From: Halomonas rhizosphaerae
Lineage (GTDB): Bacteria > Pseudomonadota > Gammaproteobacteria > Pseudomonadales > Halomonadaceae
Direction: 5' to 3'
DNA length: 64,000 bases
NCBI RefSeq assembly: GCF_030010555.1
Contig: NZ_JASCQP010000045.1
Span: 85,802 to 149,801, forward strand
Below are positions 61,311-64,000 of the stretch, piece after piece; the first letter of the stretch is position 1, and the number at the start of each line of letters is the position of its first letter. Made by a program: the position numbers and the translations under genes. The notes beneath the pieces were generated by a model. The model did not search any database, was not told the DNA's origin, and saw only the letters and a list, made by a program, of their open reading frames with translations.

Positions 61311-62534
61311 TCAGACATAGAAATCAAGCTCTTCCATGTGCTTGAGCAGTTCCTTCATGCGCGCTGCCTCGTCGCCCTTGAAGTAGACCAGGCCCCAGTG
61401 GGTACCGAAGGCGGTCCGCTTGGTGACGGTTTCCTCCATGGGGGGCGTCAGCTCGTGGGACTCGAAGTAGGGGTCGTCCTCGACCTCCTCGGGAATCTCC
61501 AGCTTGCTGACCACGCGGCGGCGCGGATAGACCCCGAAGCAGCCGGCGTAGCCGTCGGCATCTACCACCTCCTTCGGGAAGAAGGCCTTTACCTCCTCGT
61601 CGGTGGACTTGGGGTCGAACACCAGCATGGAGGCCTGATAGGCATTGAAGCCATAGACCCGCTCGAGCAGTTCGAAGACCTTGAAGCCCGGCGGACGGTA
61701 GGCCACTTCGCCGAAGTACATCTCGCCGTCATTGGTGACGAAGTACTCGGGGTGGATCAGGCCGAACTCGATGTCGAAGGTCTTGATCAGCTTCTCGATC
61801 TGGGCGGTGATCTGGGGGCGGTACTTCTCGAGTTCCGGCGAGGCCGGCACGAATACCGAGTAGCCCAGCGTCACGTATTCGGAGATGTTGAGGAAGACGA
61901 TCTTGCCGTCGTGGATCCAGGCCTCCACGGCGAATTCCCAGCCATCGAGGTGCGATTCCATCAGCACCGGGAATTCCTCGTCGGGGATGGTATCGACCTC
62001 GTCCGGGGTGCGGATTACCCGGTGCCCCAGGCAGCCGGCCTTGTCGAACGCCTTGAGGTGGATGGGGTCGTTGGGATCGCCGTCGAGCTTGAGCAGGGTC
62101 TGGTTGACCCGCTTGAGGAAACGCACGACATCCTCCTTGTCGTGGGCTTCCTCGAAGATGCCCACGCGGATGCCCCCGAGCTGGGCACGACGCTTCATCA
62201 GCGCCTTGTCGCGCAGCAGCAGTGACTGGCCATAGAGGCGCGGGTTGTCGAGCAGCACCGAGTTGATGGCACCGGCCCACTCCACGGTCTCCTCGAACAT
62301 CGGGATGGCCACGTCGACGCCCATCTCGTTGAGGGTCTCGGCGATCTCCATCGAGCGATCATTGAGGCGCTCGAAGTTCCAGGGCACATAGGGAATATCG
62401 TGTTTCTGACAGTACTCCTCTGCCCAGTCAGGGGCGACCACGACATAGCGTCGATCGAAGTTCTCGGCGGCCTCGATGGCATTCAGGCTCCAGCCCAGCA
62501 GGGCAATATAGCCCTTGTTCGGATCCTTCTTCAT
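61311..62534 (-). CDS. ATP-grasp domain carboxylate-amine ligase-like protein
   Basis: 407 residues from the ATG at 62534 behind a perfect GGAGG. The N-terminal pre-ATP-grasp Rossmann-like domain reads KGYIALLGWSLNAIEAAENF. The ATP-grasp core contains LLRDKALMKRRAQLGGIRVG, FPVLMESHLDGWEFAVEAWI and the metal-binding GLIHPEYFVTNDGEMYFGEV followed by AYRPPG. Members form amide or thioester bonds through acyl-phosphates. The C-terminal 90 residues (VYPRRRVVSKLEIPEEVEDD) are lineage-specific. The acyl and amine substrates are unknown. It is the first gene of a probable operon with the papain-like protein and perhaps tlyA. Confidence 0.85.
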   Translation of the reverse strand: MKKDPNKGYIALLGWSLNAIEAAENFDRRYVVVAPDWAEEYCQKHDIPYVPWNFERLNDRSMEIAETLNEMGVDVAIPMFEETVEWAGAINSVLLDNPRLYGQSLLLRDKALMKRRAQLGGIRVGIFEEAHDKEDVVRFLKRVNQTLLKLDGDPNDPIHLKAFDKAGCLGHRVIRTPDEVDTIPDEEFPVLMESHLDGWEFAVEAWIHDGKIVFLNISEYVTLGYSVFVPASPELEKYRPQITAQIEKLIKTFDIEFGLIHPEYFVTNDGEMYFGEVAYRPPGFKVFELLERVYGFNAYQASMLVFDPKSTDEEVKAFFPKEVVDADGYAGCFGVYPRRRVVSKLEIPEEVEDDPYFESHELTPPMEETVTKRTAFGTHWGLVYFKGDEAARMKELLKHMEELDFYV

Positions 62535-62644
62535 GGTGCGCCTCCGTGATAAGCATTGGCGTAAATTGTTCATTCACCATACACGAGCAAAGCGATTTCC
62601 TCATCCTTGCGGCGCCGGCCAGCCAGGCTGAATGCCCTCGGCCC

Positions 62645-62673
62645 TTGTGGCCGGGGCCGGGCGTTGATATAGT
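62645..62673 (+). promoter_or_regulatory. Promoter of the 4.5S RNA gene
   Basis: TTGTGG (62645-62650) and TATAGT (62668-62673) are separated by 17 bases. A GC-rich discriminator GCGCACC follows, typical of stable-RNA genes. Confidence 0.7.
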
Positions 62674-62736
62674 GCGCACCGCTCGATGCCGGCTCGAACC
62701 GACCTCGAACGAGCGATGCCATCGGCATCCTGCTGT

Positions 62737-62850
62737 GGTGGCCCCGTCGGTCCTCCCGCAACGCTAGACCGCAAACCCCGCCAGGCCCGGAAGGGAGCAA
62801 CGGTAGTGGTGGACGCGTGTGCCGGGATGTGGCTGTCGGGGCCGCCTCCA
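62737..62850 (+). ncRNA. ffs: Signal recognition particle 4.5S RNA
   Basis: The conserved SRP domain IV is present: CCAGGCCCGGAAGGGAGCAA with the GGAA tetraloop and the internal AGCA loop, then GTGTGCCGGGATGTGGCTG. The 5' strand GGTGGCCCCGTCGG pairs with CTGTCGGGGCCGCC to form the closing helix, as in E. coli 4.5S RNA (CCCGCAACGCTA is also conserved). The ends are approximate; a leader of about 55 bases from the promoter is expected to be removed. Confidence 0.95.
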
Positions 62851-63191
62851 TTTCTAGGCATCCAATTGATTCAAAGGCTTTTTTCGCCACCGGCTTCGTC
62901 AAGAAGACAATCGCAGACACTTGACGCCTGCCAGACTCCCTCCCTGCATCATTCGCACCCGTCAGCGCCTATTCCATTTCGGTATCATCAGTCCCTCCTG
63001 TCAGCCGGGGTCACGACGTGTCGACCGATTCGTTCCCTGCGGTGTCAGTAATGAGGTGCCTTGCTCATCGCGCTGCCCACCGTGACGTGACCTGCTTCCT
63101 GCCTCGCGACGCGGGGTGCTAATCTCGTGTCCCCGAGAGCATAGAGCCGCCCTCTGGGTCTTATCCTGCCTGTCACCGGGAGTGAACCACC
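62851..63191. other. Gene-free stretch between ffs and the DUF533 gene
   Basis: No convincing reading frame. A T-run GGCTTTTTTCG at 62877-62887 might end ffs transcription, but its stem is weak. The region must also hold the promoter of the next gene, which follows an ACCGGGAG ribosome-binding site. Confidence 0.5.
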
Positions 63192-63917
63192 ATGAACGCG
63201 AGCCGTATTCTCGACCAGATCATGAAACAGGCCGGCGGTAGCCGGCAGGGCAGCGGCCAGTCGGGCGGCGGCCTGGATGTCCAGGGGATGATCGATAGCC
63301 TCTCCTCGCAGCTCGGCGGTAGTGGCGGCCGGAAGTCGGGGCAGGGCAGCGGGGTCGACGTGAAGAGCCTGCTCGGCGGCGGTGCCCTGGGCCTGCTGGT
63401 CGGCTCGAAGCGTGGCCGCAAGCTGGGCGGCAAGGCCATCAAGTACGGCGCCATTGCCGGCGTCGGCATGCTGGCCTGGAAGGCCTGGCAGAACTCCCGG
63501 GGCGATGCGCAGGCCGACACCGCCCGGGAAGGCCATGCCATGGAGCAACTGGAGGGCGATGCGCGGGAGCAGCGCAGCCTGGAGCTGCTGCAGGCGGTGA
63601 TCATGGCGGCGCGGGCCGATGGCCACATCGATGACCGCGAGCGCGCCCTGATCACCGAGCAGATCGACGGCCTGGGCGCGGATGCCGAGCTGCACGACTG
63701 GGTACAGCGTCAGCTCGAGGCGCCACTGGATGCCGTGGCGCTGGCCCGGCAGGCGGACTCGCCCCAGGCCGCCCGCGAGATCTACCTGGTCAGCGTGGCG
63801 GTGGCCGACGCCCAGAACCCCATGGAGCGGGCCTGGCTCGACCAGCTGGGTGGCGCGCTGGGGCTCGACGACGGCATGAGGCAGGAACTCGAGCGCCAGG
63901 CGCTGGGGGCGGCGTAG
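63192..63917 (+). CDS. DUF533/YebE-type protein with TerB-like domain
   Basis: 241 residues. The N-terminal 60 residues are Gly/Ser-rich (SGQSGGGLDVQGMIDSLSSQ). A short hydrophobic segment YGAIAGVGMLAWKAWQ lies near residue 95. The C-terminal half is a TerB-like helical domain beginning QSLELLQAVIMAARADGHID-like sequence (here RSLELLQAVIMAARADGHID), with D-x-D/E-R metal-type acidic residues DDRERALI. YebE-family proteins are predicted inner-membrane proteins; function unknown. Confidence 0.85.
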   Translation: MNASRILDQIMKQAGGSRQGSGQSGGGLDVQGMIDSLSSQLGGSGGRKSGQGSGVDVKSLLGGGALGLLVGSKRGRKLGGKAIKYGAIAGVGMLAWKAWQNSRGDAQADTAREGHAMEQLEGDAREQRSLELLQAVIMAARADGHIDDRERALITEQIDGLGADAELHDWVQRQLEAPLDAVALARQADSPQAAREIYLVSVAVADAQNPMERAWLDQLGGALGLDDGMRQELERQALGAA

Positions 63918-64000
63918 GCCGATACTGTCTGGGTCGTCGTCGGGGCATCGTGTCTTGAGTTCGCCCTGATCAGAAAAGTACAAGAAGGGGGCGCCGTGCT

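Overview
The window reads as a contiguous chromosomal segment of a GC-rich gammaproteobacterium, most likely a halophile of the Halomonadaceae (Halomonas-like). That placement is inferred from three things: gene order (icd, clpS-clpA, infA, bpt-aat, ftsK, lolA, rarA); the pairing of monomeric with dimeric isocitrate dehydrogenase; and high GC content with many GTG and TTG starts. No rRNA operon, CRISPR array, prophage or intact insertion sequence is visible.

Layout. 1-9.5 kb: a nudJ fragment and rluE; two divergent isocitrate dehydrogenase genes; then an N-degron block (clpS, clpA, bpt and aat) around infA. In it Bpt and Aat tag N-termini, ClpS recognises them and ClpA unfolds the substrates. 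9.6-18 kb: ftsK, lolA, rarA (with an octanucleotide tandem repeat touching its stop codon), a degenerate hemerythrin-like gene, murI and trmA. 18-34.3 kb: the very large NAD-glutamate dehydrogenase, mgtE, pyrD, rmf, rlmKL with a coupled glutaredoxin-like gene, a mini-WGR protein, pdxB, htpX, alaA, rbgA and msrB. 34.3-35.2 kb: a three-unit tRNA-Glu/tRNA-Gly array with partial tRNA-Gly copies in its spacers. 35.2-40.5 kb: a YIP1-family membrane protein, a MarR regulator, an ABC-2 exporter, queF, a 141-bp inverted-repeat element, a nitroreductase, a thioesterase and tRNA-Ser.

40.5-45.1 kb looks accessory. It lies downstream of tRNA-Ser and holds an EamA exporter with a divergent LysR regulator, broken gene fragments, a two-gene operon of unknown function, and a pair of 50-bp structured repeats. 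One repeat sits inside a complete promoter-to-terminator unit that could encode a small RNA of about 95 nt. 45.2-59.2 kb: a secreted DUF3617 protein, an RND efflux pump with its adaptor, a BaiN/HI0933-like flavoprotein, a TetR regulator, a CopD-like protein, the yqjD-E-K trio, pldA, a MscK-type channel and tlyA. 59.2-62.6 kb is the most interesting stretch: an ATP-grasp ligase followed in an apparent operon by a 678-residue protein. That protein is uncharacterised to me, but its C-terminal half carries a recognisable papain-like Gln/Cys/His/Asn pattern. The window ends with the 4.5S SRP RNA gene and a DUF533/TerB-like gene.

Start codons were chosen from Shine-Dalgarno spacing and family length. 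All assignments were made by eye from translations and motifs, without database searches.
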